Positions 37,050 to 46,313 of a DNA stretch of 64,000 nucleotides are shown one piece after another. The position numbers were made by a program, and so were the translations under genes. Under the pieces are notes generated by a model. That model was given only the letters and a program-made list of their open reading frames with translations. It did no database searches and was not told the origin of the DNA. This stretch comes from Flavobacterium sp. 5 (GTDB taxonomy: Bacteria; Bacteroidota; Bacteroidia; Flavobacteriales; Flavobacteriaceae), in contig NZ_PHUE01000001.1 in NCBI RefSeq assembly GCF_002813295.1, positions 1,922,001 through 1,986,000 on the forward strand. Direction: 5' to 3'. Every line of letters starts with the position of its first letter. Position 1 is the first letter of the stretch.

Positions 37050-38645
37050 TTAATTAGCTTTAGTATAATAAACTACAAATTTTAATCTCTTTTTTTCATC
37101 TGCGACATTATTACCGTAGACAATAGTACCTAATGGATTCATAACGGAAGCCATAGGAACTTTAAACGGTGATTGCGTTTTATCTCTTAACGAATAAAAG
37201 GCAGATTTATTAATGTTTTCTGTAACAACTAATCCTAAATCTACATTAGTTGAATCTGTATTTTTCACAAGACTTCTAATATAATTAGTAATTCTAAATT
37301 TATAATAGTATCCACCACCATTCGCATCTGTATCTTTATTGATAATTCCTCCAAAAACAAATTTATCATTTTTAGGGTTACTAGCAGCTGAATTATCAAG
37401 ATAATCGATCAATATTTGCTTGTTTGTAAAATCATATAAATAAATTCTTTGAGGTATAGGATTATTACCCATAGCCTCTGAATTTAAATGAAAAATTAAA
37501 TCAGCTTCATTAATAAGATATTTATTTCTCCTCATGTCATCCAGTTCATCAGGCACACCATTTGGCGCTTCACTCAATTCTAATCCATGATTATCAATTG
37601 CACTAAATAATTTCAAGACAGACATTGAACCTTCACCTCCCTTTAAATATAAATTATCATCACCATTTGCTTTATAAGTTTCATCAGGATTAATAGGCGT
37701 ACTATCAGTATAGTCTTGATTAGGATTACTTTGATCCAGCAAACTAACCGTATTACCACTTAATTGTATAACCAATGTTTTTTCTGTTATAACTTCACTA
37801 ATAGTCTCATTATAAGTAATTGTAATTTTTCCTCCTTTAAAATTAAGCATTGCCATATTACCTTCAGCATCTATGTTTTCAATATCGAAAAACAAACCTC
37901 TAAAATACTCTTTAAAAGCAGCATTATTAGCCAAGGAGGCATCAGACGCTTTTAATATTTTATTTTGAAAAAAAGCGGTATTCAAATTCAACTTCATCCC
38001 AGGAACAGTTCTAGAAGTTACAACATTATCAACATCTTTTACCACAATTTCTTTAGGATCAAAAAAGAACACTTTATCATTAACCAAATCTGCAGAACTA
38101 TCATACAATAAATCTCCCTTTTGGGTAAAAAACTCAGAATATTGATTTGTATAATATTTTTGAGGCTGAGTTAATTGTTCTTCTGGATCCAAATCTCTCA
38201 TATAGTAATTAGATTCATATATCTTCAGATTCATTTTGGCCTTACTTGGTCCATAAATAGAATCCAACTCATAGGTATTACCATCAGCATTTGAACCCGT
38301 TAGAGTACTAAAATAAGGGATTGTCAATACTGCACTTACTATTACAGCACTTTCATCAATATCAGGAGCCACAGTTGCCAAAGCCACTTGAGTTACAAAA
38401 TTTGCTTTGGTTGTACCAAAGGAAGAATTCTTATAAACACCTAAAGGATTAATATCCATATTATTAGACTGAATTGGTCCTATTTTTTGGTTATACCCAA
38501 CAACAGGAAATTCTTCTTTTTTTATACCAAAAGAATTATCACCTATAAGATCTTCACCAATAACATTAAATTCTTTGTCACACGAATTAAAAAGAACAAT
38601 AAAAAAAAGGAAAGGAATTATTTTAAAAAAAGAATTTCTAAGCAT
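37050..38645 (-). CDS. DUF4270-family lipoprotein
   Basis: A 531-aa lipoprotein with a lipobox at FNSC (Cys22). The body matches the DUF4270 pattern I know from Bacteroidota: NVIGEDLIGDNSF near the N-terminus, an early PLGVYKNSSFGTTKANFVTQVAL segment, beta-rich repeats, and a C-terminal NPLGTIVYGNNVADEKKRLKF. The family's function is not established. It sits between a glycogen synthase-like gene (21 bp) and glmS (8 bp), which points to co-transcription and perhaps an envelope or carbohydrate role. Confidence 0.8.
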   Translation of the reverse strand: MLRNSFFKIIPFLFFIVLFNSCDKEFNVIGEDLIGDNSFGIKKEEFPVVGYNQKIGPIQSNNMDINPLGVYKNSSFGTTKANFVTQVALATVAPDIDESAVIVSAVLTIPYFSTLTGSNADGNTYELDSIYGPSKAKMNLKIYESNYYMRDLDPEEQLTQPQKYYTNQYSEFFTQKGDLLYDSSADLVNDKVFFFDPKEIVVKDVDNVVTSRTVPGMKLNLNTAFFQNKILKASDASLANNAAFKEYFRGLFFDIENIDAEGNMAMLNFKGGKITITYNETISEVITEKTLVIQLSGNTVSLLDQSNPNQDYTDSTPINPDETYKANGDDNLYLKGGEGSMSVLKLFSAIDNHGLELSEAPNGVPDELDDMRRNKYLINEADLIFHLNSEAMGNNPIPQRIYLYDFTNKQILIDYLDNSAASNPKNDKFVFGGIINKDTDANGGGYYYKFRITNYIRSLVKNTDSTNVDLGLVVTENINKSAFYSLRDKTQSPFKVPMASVMNPLGTIVYGNNVADEKKRLKFVVYYTKAN

Positions 38646-38666
38646 ATTTATTCGTAAAAGATTGAT

Positions 38667-39473
38667 TTATAACAACATATTTTGATAGAATTCGGTATAA
38701 GCCACCGCAAATTCGTCCTTAAATTTCAAAGGTAAAAAAGGTTTATTTGAAGATTCTATAAATTTTGTTAAACTTGGAGAGAGTCCATCTGAAGCAATAA
38801 TAACCGCATCAGAATTTCGAACAGTGGTTTTTATAATATTTTCATAATTGGGAACTTCTAATTCAGCAATAGCTTCGTCAGGTATTCCATCAAAACGAAC
38901 TTTATTAATCATTTCAGGATCTAAAGTTCCGTCGAAAGACTGACTATAAACAGAAGTCACTATCTTAGTATCCGAAAATAATGCTTCATTTTTATAAAAA
39001 TGCTTCATATAAACAGGCAACATAGCAGCCATCCAACCGTGAACGTGAATAATATCCGGAACCCAGTTTAATTTTTTAACAGTCTCAACAACTCCTTTTG
39101 CAAAAAAGATAGCGCGCTCATCATTATCTGGATACATTACCCCTTCCTCATCAGCAAAAGTAGCCTTTCTCTTAAAATATTCTTCGTTATCAATAAAATA
39201 AACTTGTATTCTTTCTTTCGGAATAGAAGCTACCTTAATAATAAGAGGCATATCCAAATCATTCACCACCAAATTCATTCCTGAAAGTCTAATCACTTCA
39301 TGTAATTGGTGTCTTCTCTCGTTAATATTTCCATACCTTGGCATAAATATTCTAATTTGCCCTCCTTGATCATTAATCATTTTTGGTACGTCATAAGACA
39401 TTAATGAAACCTCATTTTCAGCGAGATAAGGTACAACTTCAGATGATACATATAATATCCTCTTATCTTTCAT
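38667..39473 (-). CDS. Short glycogen/starch synthase-like protein (GT5 N-terminal domain only)
   Basis: A 268-aa protein matching only the N-terminal half of glycogen synthase: RILYVSSEVVPYLAENEVSLMSYDVPKMINDQGGQIRIFMPRYG, then FFAKGVVETVKKLNWVPDIIHVHGWMAAMLPVYMK. The C-terminal ADP-glucose-binding GT-B domain is missing, and the usual K-x-G-G-L of true synthases near the N-terminus is replaced (ENEVSLM). Short forms occur across Bacteroidota, so it is probably a stable protein rather than a broken gene, but glycogen synthesis by it alone is doubtful. Divergent from panC; leads the DUF4270-glmS operon. Confidence 0.8.
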   Translation of the reverse strand: MKDKRILYVSSEVVPYLAENEVSLMSYDVPKMINDQGGQIRIFMPRYGNINERRHQLHEVIRLSGMNLVVNDLDMPLIIKVASIPKERIQVYFIDNEEYFKRKATFADEEGVMYPDNDERAIFFAKGVVETVKKLNWVPDIIHVHGWMAAMLPVYMKHFYKNEALFSDTKIVTSVYSQSFDGTLDPEMINKVRFDGIPDEAIAELEVPNYENIIKTTVRNSDAVIIASDGLSPSLTKFIESSNKPFLPLKFKDEFAVAYTEFYQNMLL

Positions 39474-39549
39474 AATATAAATTGATTAATTATTGGCAAT
39501 AAAAACCACGCAAAATTACAAAAATTTATGCAGTTATGGACTAAAATAT

Positions 39550-39557
39550 TAAGTTTG
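39550..39557 (+). promoter_or_regulatory. Candidate -7 promoter element of panCD
   Basis: TAAGTTTG, followed by CACC, matches TAnnTTTG and predicts a leader of about 20-24 nt before the panC ATG. No clear -33 TTG is seen at the expected distance. Confidence 0.5.
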
Positions 39558-39580
39558 CACCTAATTTAAACAAAACTGTC

Positions 39581-40429
39581 ATGCAAATTTTCGATAGAAA
39601 AACAGCTTTAATGGACTATCTAAGCTCCATAAAGACTACAAATTCTTCAATTGGATTTGTCCCAACTATGGGTGCTTTGCACAAAGGTCATCAGTCACTA
39701 ATGATACAATCCACTCAGGAAAATGACATAACTGTTGTAAGTATTTTTGTAAATCCAACACAATTTAACAATCCAGAAGATTTAGAAAAATATCCTCGCA
39801 CTTTAGATGATGATATTGTCAAAATAGCTCAGATAAATTCAAATATTATTGTTTTTGCGCCTACTGTTGAAGACATGTATGAAGGAAAAACCTTGTCACA
39901 TTCTTTTGATTTTGATGGTTTGGAAAATAAAATGGAAGGAAAATTTAGACCAGGTCATTTTGACGGAGTTGGCACCATTGTAAAACTACTTTTCGAAATT
40001 GTACAACCAACAAATGCGTATTTTGGGGAAAAAGATTTTCAACAAGTACAAATTGTAAAGAAAATGGTAGAAAAAAGCCATTTACCAGTATCTATAGTTA
40101 TGTGTCCTATTTTGAGAGAAACCAATAACTTAGCTATGAGTTCTCGAAATGAACGCTTAACTTTGCAAGAAAGAGATGAAGCTAGTATCATATATCAAAC
40201 ACTAAAAGGTGCCAAAGAGAAATTCGCAAATAATAGCGCAAAAGAAACAACTCAATGGGTTGAAAATGAATTAAATAAAAACAAAAAATTCACTTTAGAA
40301 TACTTTGAAATTGCTGACGAAGACACTCTTTCAACCTGCGTTCTAAAAGATAAAAATAAAAAATATCGAGCGTTTATTGCTGTATTTATAAACAATGTAC
40401 GCTTAATAGACACTATTTCATTAAATTAA
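39581..40429 (+). CDS. panC: Pantothenate synthetase (pantoate--beta-alanine ligase)
   Basis: A 282-aa enzyme that joins pantoate and beta-alanine with ATP to form pantothenate. The nucleotide-binding motif [15 protein letters not shown] (HxGH type) is at about residues 28-42. [20 protein letters not shown], the [19 protein letters not shown] loop, [13 protein letters not shown] and the KMSKS-like MSSRNERL are all present. First gene of panCD, with 7 bp to panD. Confidence 0.97.
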   Translation: MQIFDRKTALMDYLSSIKTTNSSIGFVPTMGALHKGHQSLMIQSTQENDITVVSIFVNPTQFNNPEDLEKYPRTLDDDIVKIAQINSNIIVFAPTVEDMYEGKTLSHSFDFDGLENKMEGKFRPGHFDGVGTIVKLLFEIVQPTNAYFGEKDFQQVQIVKKMVEKSHLPVSIVMCPILRETNNLAMSSRNERLTLQERDEASIIYQTLKGAKEKFANNSAKETTQWVENELNKNKKFTLEYFEIADEDTLSTCVLKDKNKKYRAFIAVFINNVRLIDTISLN

Positions 40430-40436
40430 AAATACC

Positions 40437-40787
40437 ATGCAAATTCAAGTTGTTAAATCAAAAATTCACCGCGTAAAAGTCACAGGAGCCGACTTAAATT
40501 ACATCGGAAGTATCACTATAGATGAAGCATTATTAGAAGCATCAAATATAATTGAGGGAGAAAAAGTATCCATTGTAAATATTAATAATGGAGAACGATT
40601 CGATACGTATGCAATTGTTGGAGAAAGAAATTCAGGAATTATCACCTTGAATGGTCCAGCAGCGCGAAAGGTTCAAAAGGATGATATTATTATCATTATT
40701 TCATATGCCACATTAGAATTTGAAGAAGCAAAAACATTCAAACCTTGGATTGTTTTCCCTAATGAAAACGACAACTCATTAACATAA
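40437..40787 (+). CDS. panD: Aspartate 1-decarboxylase (pyruvoyl type)
   Basis: A 116-aa proenzyme that supplies beta-alanine for PanC. The self-cleavage site for the pyruvoyl group is the Gly-Ser at YIGSITID (about residues 24-25). [27 protein letters not shown] and [25 protein letters not shown] are typical. It lies directly downstream of panC. Confidence 0.97.
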   Translation: MQIQVVKSKIHRVKVTGADLNYIGSITIDEALLEASNIIEGEKVSIVNINNGERFDTYAIVGERNSGIITLNGPAARKVQKDDIIIIISYATLEFEEAKTFKPWIVFPNENDNSLT

Positions 40788-40872
40788 TAGTTTCTCTATT
40801 TCATCTTTCACAATACAATAATAATTGTTTATATTGCTACACTATTTCTTATAAATAACCAATCCATCCCAA

Positions 40873-42141
40873 ATGAAACATTTATTAATAGTATTCCTTG
40901 CCTTTTTTTCCGTTTCTTGTTTTGCACAAATAAAAACCATCAGTTTTAACTCTGATAAACTGAAAGAGAAGAGAGAGCTTTATATCTCATTACCTGCTTC
41001 CTATGAAAAAAACCCAACAAAACAATATCCTTTGTTGGTTATATTAGATGGTGACTATTTATTAAATCCCTTTATTGGTGCTTTGACATATGGCTCCTAT
41101 TGGGATGATTTACCAGAAGTGATTATTGTTGGAATTAGCCAAAATAAAAATGATCAAAGAACAATAGATTGTGGCGTAGATCCAGTAACTGGATTGCCTG
41201 ATGGTAAAAGTGTAGATTTTTTCGATTTTATTTCTCTTGAACTTATTCCTATGATTCAAAGCGAATATAGAACAACCAATTTTAAAATCATTGCAGGACA
41301 TGATACTACTGCAGCTTTTTTAAATTTCTTTTTATATAAAGACAAACCACTCTTTAACGCTTACATCTCTTTAAGCCCAGAATTGCCAATAAATATGGAA
41401 GATTCGATGCCCGATATACTTGCCGGATCTAAACTTCCAATTTTTTATTATTTATCGACCGCAGATGGCGATGATAGAAAAATGCAAGAAAGAATTAAAA
41501 ATTTCGACACAAGTGTAAAAGAAATTAAAAATCCTGAATTGAATTATAAATTCGAGCATTTTATAGACGCCTCTCATTACTCACTTGTTTTGCATTCGAT
41601 CCCTTCGGCACTCTATCAAATTTTTGGAGCAGCAGAACCAATATCTGTTAATGAATATAACACTAAAATTGTAACTCTTAAAGAAGGCTATGTAGATTAT
41701 TTGAAAAAAAAATATGATATTATTGAAAATTCATTTGGTATAAAAAGTGCAATAAGAATCAATGATTTTAAGGCAATTGAAGCAGCGATACTAGAAAACA
41801 AAGATTACAACGAATTAGATGCCTTAGCAATTCTTGCTGACAAAAATTACCCTAAAAGTATGTTGGGAGATTATGAATTAGCAACAATGTTTGAAAAAAA
41901 AGGGGACAACCCAAGAGCAGTTCGCTATTATATGTCGGGATTTAATAAAGACGAAATTGCTGATCTGACTAAAGACATGATGTTTGCTAAAGCCGAAGAA
42001 TTAAAAAAGACATTCGCTAAAAAACCAAAAATCAAAGGAAAAGTAGGTCAAGACACTTCAACTGATGTGCAAACAGAGGTTCCTGCAACAGATGTTCCTG
42101 CAACGGATGCTCCCGCTAGCGAAGAACCAAAAAAAGAATAA
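40873..42141 (+). CDS. Esterase-D-like alpha/beta-hydrolase-fold protein, probable pseudoenzyme, with C-terminal tail
   Basis: A 422-aa exported protein (signal peptide MKHLLIVFLAFFSVSCFAQ). Residues of about 25-255 match the putative esterase family: ELYISLPASYEKNPTKQYPLLVILDGDYL, WDDLPEVIIVGISQN, and a late HYSLVLHSIPSAL that could supply the His. The nucleophile elbow reads IIAGHDTTAAFLN where active members have G-H-S-x-G, so the serine is absent. The next ~120 residues are helical and TPR/Sel1-like (YPKSMLGDYELATMFEKKGDNPRAVRYYM), and the tail repeats ATDVPATDAPA. Its stop overlaps the radA start codon (TAATG). Confidence 0.75.
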   Translation: MKHLLIVFLAFFSVSCFAQIKTISFNSDKLKEKRELYISLPASYEKNPTKQYPLLVILDGDYLLNPFIGALTYGSYWDDLPEVIIVGISQNKNDQRTIDCGVDPVTGLPDGKSVDFFDFISLELIPMIQSEYRTTNFKIIAGHDTTAAFLNFFLYKDKPLFNAYISLSPELPINMEDSMPDILAGSKLPIFYYLSTADGDDRKMQERIKNFDTSVKEIKNPELNYKFEHFIDASHYSLVLHSIPSALYQIFGAAEPISVNEYNTKIVTLKEGYVDYLKKKYDIIENSFGIKSAIRINDFKAIEAAILENKDYNELDALAILADKNYPKSMLGDYELATMFEKKGDNPRAVRYYMSGFNKDEIADLTKDMMFAKAEELKKTFAKKPKIKGKVGQDTSTDVQTEVPATDVPATDAPASEEPKKE

Positions 42142-43505
42142 TGGCCAACAAAGTAAAAACAACTTTTTTTTGCCAGAATTGTGGTGCTCAATATGCCAAA
42201 TGGCAGGGCCAGTGCAATTCCTGTAAAGAATGGAATACTATTGCCGAAGAAATTATACAAAAACAGGAAAAAGTAGCTTGGAAAAGTGAATCTTCCTCCA
42301 CAAGTAAAGCTCCAAAACCTTTACGTATTAATGAAATTGACAGTGCCGAGGAAATTCGCCTTGACACTACCGATAACGAATTGAATAGAGTTTTAGGAGG
42401 AGGAATAGTTCCTGGATCATTAATCCTTTTGGGAGGGGAACCTGGTATTGGAAAAAGTACTCTTCTGCTACAAATTTCTTTAAAATTACCTTATAAAACG
42501 CTTTATGTTTCGGGTGAGGAAAGTCAAAAGCAAATTAAAATGCGTGCCGAACGCATCACTCCAAACGGAGACAATTGCTATATTCTTACTGAAACCAAAA
42601 CGCAGAATATCTTCAAGCAAATTGAAACTATTCAGCCCGAAATTGTCATAATCGATTCTATTCAGACTTTGCATACCGATTATATTGAATCTTCGGCTGG
42701 AAGTATTTCACAAATTCGGGAAACCACTGCCGAACTGATCAAGTTTGCTAAAGAAACCAATATTCCTGTAATTTTGATTGGTCATATAACCAAAGACGGA
42801 ACGATTGCTGGCCCAAAAATCTTAGAACACATGGTTGATACTGTACTTCAATTTGAAGGTGACCGTAATCATGTTTATCGAATTTTACGCTCCTTAAAAA
42901 ACCGTTTTGGTTCTACTGCCGAAATTGGGATTTACGAAATGCTAGGCAGCGGTTTACGAGAAGTTTCTAATCCATCTGAAATATTGATTTCGCACAAAGA
43001 CGAAGAATTATCAGGAACTGCAATTGCGACAACACTAGAAGGCATGCGCCCTTTAATGATTGAAATACAATCCCTGGTTAGTACTGCTGTTTATGGAACA
43101 CCACAACGCAGCACCACAGGATACAACGCCAAAAGACTCAATATGATTTTGGCCGTTTTAGAAAAAAGAGCTGGATTCCGATTAGGAGCCAAAGACGTTT
43201 TCCTTAATGTTACTGGTGGAATCTCTGTAGACGATCCTGCTATTGATTTAGCTGTAGTTGCCGCTATTTTATCTTCTAATGAAGACATTCCAGTCAATAA
43301 AGATTTTTGCTTTGCTGGCGAAGTTGGACTTTCGGGAGAGATACGACCTGTTAACCGTGTGGATCAACGTATTCAAGAAGCCGAAAAGTTAGGATTTTCG
43401 ACTATTTTTGTATCAAAGTACAATAAAATTGCTTTGAAAAACACAGGTATAAAAATTCAGTTAGTCGCTAAAATCGAAGATGTAGCGAGCCAATTATTCG
43501 GATAA
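42141..43505 (+). CDS. radA: DNA repair protein RadA (Sms)
   Basis: A 454-aa protein that promotes branch migration during recombinational repair. The N-terminal C4 zinc finger is visible (CQNCGAQYAKWQGQCNSCKEW). Walker A is GGEPGIGKSTLLLQ at about residue 97; the RadA-specific KNRFGSTAEIGIYEM follows, and the C-terminal Lon-like domain has FLNVTGGISVDDPAIDLAV and FAGEVGLSGEIRPV. The ATG overlaps the previous stop codon by one base, implying translational coupling. Confidence 0.97.
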   Translation: MANKVKTTFFCQNCGAQYAKWQGQCNSCKEWNTIAEEIIQKQEKVAWKSESSSTSKAPKPLRINEIDSAEEIRLDTTDNELNRVLGGGIVPGSLILLGGEPGIGKSTLLLQISLKLPYKTLYVSGEESQKQIKMRAERITPNGDNCYILTETKTQNIFKQIETIQPEIVIIDSIQTLHTDYIESSAGSISQIRETTAELIKFAKETNIPVILIGHITKDGTIAGPKILEHMVDTVLQFEGDRNHVYRILRSLKNRFGSTAEIGIYEMLGSGLREVSNPSEILISHKDEELSGTAIATTLEGMRPLMIEIQSLVSTAVYGTPQRSTTGYNAKRLNMILAVLEKRAGFRLGAKDVFLNVTGGISVDDPAIDLAVVAAILSSNEDIPVNKDFCFAGEVGLSGEIRPVNRVDQRIQEAEKLGFSTIFVSKYNKIALKNTGIKIQLVAKIEDVASQLFG

Positions 43506-43539
43506 ACTAGTATTAAAAAGAATTCCTTTCCTTCATACG

Positions 43540-45501
43540 ATGAAAACTAACAAACAAAAGTTCCTGCTTGCTTCCAAAATATTTGGAATTGTTATTGCTT
43601 TACTCCTAATTGGTTTTCTATTGTTTAGAGATGAACTTTTAGATCAAGCTATAGATAAAGCTTCAACTACGATGAAACTTGAATACAACAGTGATTTTGC
43701 AATAAAGGAAGCATCATTTGATGGAGTTTCGGGAATAGAATTAAAAGAAATCACACTTGCTCCACACAACTTAGACACTATTTTTAAAATTCAACGCATC
43801 AAAACGAGTGTTAATTTATGGAAATTATTAGTTGGCGATGTACAATTAGGAACGTTAGAAATAAAAAATGGTTATGTTCAACTGACCAAAAAAGGAAAAA
43901 TCAAAAACTTTGGTGCTTTCTTGAAAAGAGATAAAAATGAACCAAAATCCGATAAAAAAAGAGATTATGCTGAATTTGCCTATCGTATAATATCCAAAGT
44001 ACTCAATCTTGTACCAACAGATATGACGCTTGAAAATTTAGTATTCAAGATAGATGATAATGGCAAAAAAGCAACTGTAAATTTTAAAAAATTAACTTTG
44101 TTTGAAACCAAATTAGAATCGGCTATCGAGGTTCAAACTAATACATTTGCACAAAGATGGAGAATTAACGGAATGGCTGATCCAAGAAACAAAAAAGGAG
44201 ATTTGCGTTTTTTCAACATTGACACTGGCGCTATTAAAGTTCCTTATTTCGATGAACGTTACAATCTAAAAATGAGTTTCGACTCCATCCGGTTCAATAT
44301 CCAAAATATTGACATGAGTGGTGGTGAATTGCATTTGGACGGTTACTCCTCAATCGCCAACTTAAAAATGAACCATAAAAGAATTGCTAATAAAGATGTT
44401 ATCATCAAAAATGCAAGATTTGATTATCGCTTCTTATTAGGTTCCGACTTTATTTCTATTGACAGCAGCTCTATTTTTCAATTCAATAAAATCAAATTAC
44501 ATCCTTATCTATCCTACAATACAGAAGAAGATACCGTTTATAAATTCAAAGTAAACATTCCAAAAATGAAAGCTCAGGACTTTATAAGTTCTCTTCCAGA
44601 TGGGTTATTTACCCATTTTCAAGGTATGGAAGCCACTGGGAATTTTGATTATAAATTAAACTTCATGTTTAATAAAAATAAGCCGAGTACTATTGTCTTT
44701 ACTAGTAATATCTATAAGGAAAATTTAAAAATCACTAAATACGGCAACGTAAATCTGGGTAAATTAAACGGTGAATTCACTTACCGAGCAATTGATAATG
44801 GTGTCCCACAACGTCCTATTTTTGTCGGTACAAGTAATCCATATTATACTCCGTTAGACCAAATTTCTCCTTATTTACAAAAATGTGTTTTAACCTCAGA
44901 GGACCCTTCTTTTATGTCACATCATGGTTTTATAAATGAAGCTTTCAAGCAGTCAATTCTTAAAAACATACGTACAAAAAAGTTCTCTCGTGGCGCTAGT
45001 ACAATAAGTATGCAATTGGTTAAAAATGTGTTTCTTACCCGAGAAAAAACCTTATCCCGAAAGCTAGAGGAAATTCTTTTGGTATACATTATTGAAAACA
45101 ATAGAATTACCAGCAAACAACGTATGTTGGAAGTATATTTTAACATTATCGAATGGGGACCAAATGTATATGGAATTGGAGAAGCTGCCGAATTCTATTT
45201 CCAGAAAAAACCAGCTGATTTGAATGTGAGTGAATGTTTGTATTTAGCTACCATAATACCAAAACCTAAGAAATTCATGTGGCAATTTGACCAGGAAGGT
45301 TTTCAAAAATCGTATGCTACTCAACACCAAGTTTTCTTAAGAAACTTAATGTTCCGTCGTGGTTTATTGATTCCTGAAGACACTGTTGGCCTTTCTCCAT
45401 CAGTTACACTATTAGGACGTGCTCATTCATTATTAAACATCAAAGTAAAAGACACAACTGCTATAGATTCTACTGCAGTAAAAGAAGAGTTTGATTTTTG
45501 A
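43540..45501 (+). CDS. AsmA-like / monofunctional peptidoglycan glycosyltransferase fusion
   Basis: A 653-aa protein with one N-terminal membrane anchor (FGIVIALLLIGFLLF, about 13-27). A ~370-aa AsmA-like beta region comes next (IQRIKTSVNLWKLLVGDVQLGTLEIKNGYVQL). The C-terminal glycosyltransferase 51 domain starts at about 430: KCVLTSEDPSFMSHHGF with the catalytic Glu, RGASTISMQLVKNVFL, RKLEEILLVYIIENNRI with the second Glu, and an MtgA-type YFNIIEWGPNVYGIGEAAE. It should polymerise lipid II at the inner membrane. No transpeptidase domain follows. The AsmA-like portion is unusual for E. coli-type MtgA. It lies 34 bp after radA. Confidence 0.85.
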   Translation: MKTNKQKFLLASKIFGIVIALLLIGFLLFRDELLDQAIDKASTTMKLEYNSDFAIKEASFDGVSGIELKEITLAPHNLDTIFKIQRIKTSVNLWKLLVGDVQLGTLEIKNGYVQLTKKGKIKNFGAFLKRDKNEPKSDKKRDYAEFAYRIISKVLNLVPTDMTLENLVFKIDDNGKKATVNFKKLTLFETKLESAIEVQTNTFAQRWRINGMADPRNKKGDLRFFNIDTGAIKVPYFDERYNLKMSFDSIRFNIQNIDMSGGELHLDGYSSIANLKMNHKRIANKDVIIKNARFDYRFLLGSDFISIDSSSIFQFNKIKLHPYLSYNTEEDTVYKFKVNIPKMKAQDFISSLPDGLFTHFQGMEATGNFDYKLNFMFNKNKPSTIVFTSNIYKENLKITKYGNVNLGKLNGEFTYRAIDNGVPQRPIFVGTSNPYYTPLDQISPYLQKCVLTSEDPSFMSHHGFINEAFKQSILKNIRTKKFSRGASTISMQLVKNVFLTREKTLSRKLEEILLVYIIENNRITSKQRMLEVYFNIIEWGPNVYGIGEAAEFYFQKKPADLNVSECLYLATIIPKPKKFMWQFDQEGFQKSYATQHQVFLRNLMFRRGLLIPEDTVGLSPSVTLLGRAHSLLNIKVKDTTAIDSTAVKEEFDF

Positions 45502-45524
45502 TTTGAAAGAACTTTATAATACCT

Positions 45525-45544
45525 AACAGGTTAAAAGACCTGTT
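45525..45544. terminator. Possible bidirectional terminator between convergent genes
   Basis: aacaggt / acctgtt forms a 7-bp stem (extendable by one pair) with a 6-nt loop, between the convergent transglycosylase and LytTR regulator genes. The following T/A runs are interrupted, so termination strength is doubtful. Confidence 0.45.
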
Positions 45545-45566
45545 ATATATAATTTTCAAATCAATC

Positions 45567-46313
45567 TTACTTAAAATTCTTCAAGAAATCCTCTTTATAA
45601 GTTGGAGAAACTTCTATTTCCGTATCATCATTTAAAGTGATTACACCCCCTTTATTATATGATTTAACGCAATTTAAATTGATAATATGAGATTTGTGAA
45701 CTCGTAAAAAAGGCAGAGGCAAGATTTCCGAGAAATGCTTTAGAAAACGACAAACCATTTTCTTATTTCCGTTTTGAAGGTATAAATCGGTGAAATTCCC
45801 GTTGCCGCGAAGACGAACGATATCTTCCATTTTAACCACTTCAAAACCTTCGAGTGTTGGCAAAATCACCTGTTGCTTTTCGGGTTTGGATTCCTTAAAA
45901 TTTTCAACTATAATTTTGTTTCTATTAAAAATCTCGTAATTCAAAATTTGATGATGTACTTTGTTTACAGCAACAATTAGCTCTTCAATGCTAATGGGTT
46001 TTAGCAAATAATACGCTGCACTTTGATTTAAGGCTTTCAAAGAATATTCCGAAAAAGCAGTTACAAAAATAGTTTCAAAATGCAAATCCTTACAAGCCTC
46101 CAAAACATCAAAAGCGTTTCCAAAAGGCATTTCGACATCTAGAAAAACCAATTGCGGCTGTAATTCGTGCAGCAACGGAACTGCTTCTTTTATATTTTGG
46201 GCTTCTCCGATAACTTCAACCTGCGGACAATATTTACTCAAATAATTCTTGAGTACTTCACGAGCCGCCAATTCATCTTCGACAATAACACTTTTTATCT
46301 TTAGAAAACTCAT
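45567..46313 (-). CDS. LytTR-family response regulator
   Basis: A 248-aa regulator. The receiver domain (1-125) has the phospho-acceptor Asp in PQLVFLDVEMPFGNAF and the conserved Lys in YYLLKPISIEEL. The C-terminal LytTR DNA-binding domain (about 145-245) includes VRLRGNGNFTDLYLQNG and FLRVHKSHIINLNCVKSY. It overlaps the kinase stop codon by 4 bp (ATGA) and forms a two-component pair with it. It probably acts on nearby direct repeats (48257-48285). Confidence 0.95.
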   Translation of the reverse strand: MSFLKIKSVIVEDELAAREVLKNYLSKYCPQVEVIGEAQNIKEAVPLLHELQPQLVFLDVEMPFGNAFDVLEACKDLHFETIFVTAFSEYSLKALNQSAAYYLLKPISIEELIVAVNKVHHQILNYEIFNRNKIIVENFKESKPEKQQVILPTLEGFEVVKMEDIVRLRGNGNFTDLYLQNGNKKMVCRFLKHFSEILPLPFLRVHKSHIINLNCVKSYNKGGVITLNDDTEIEVSPTYKEDFLKNFK

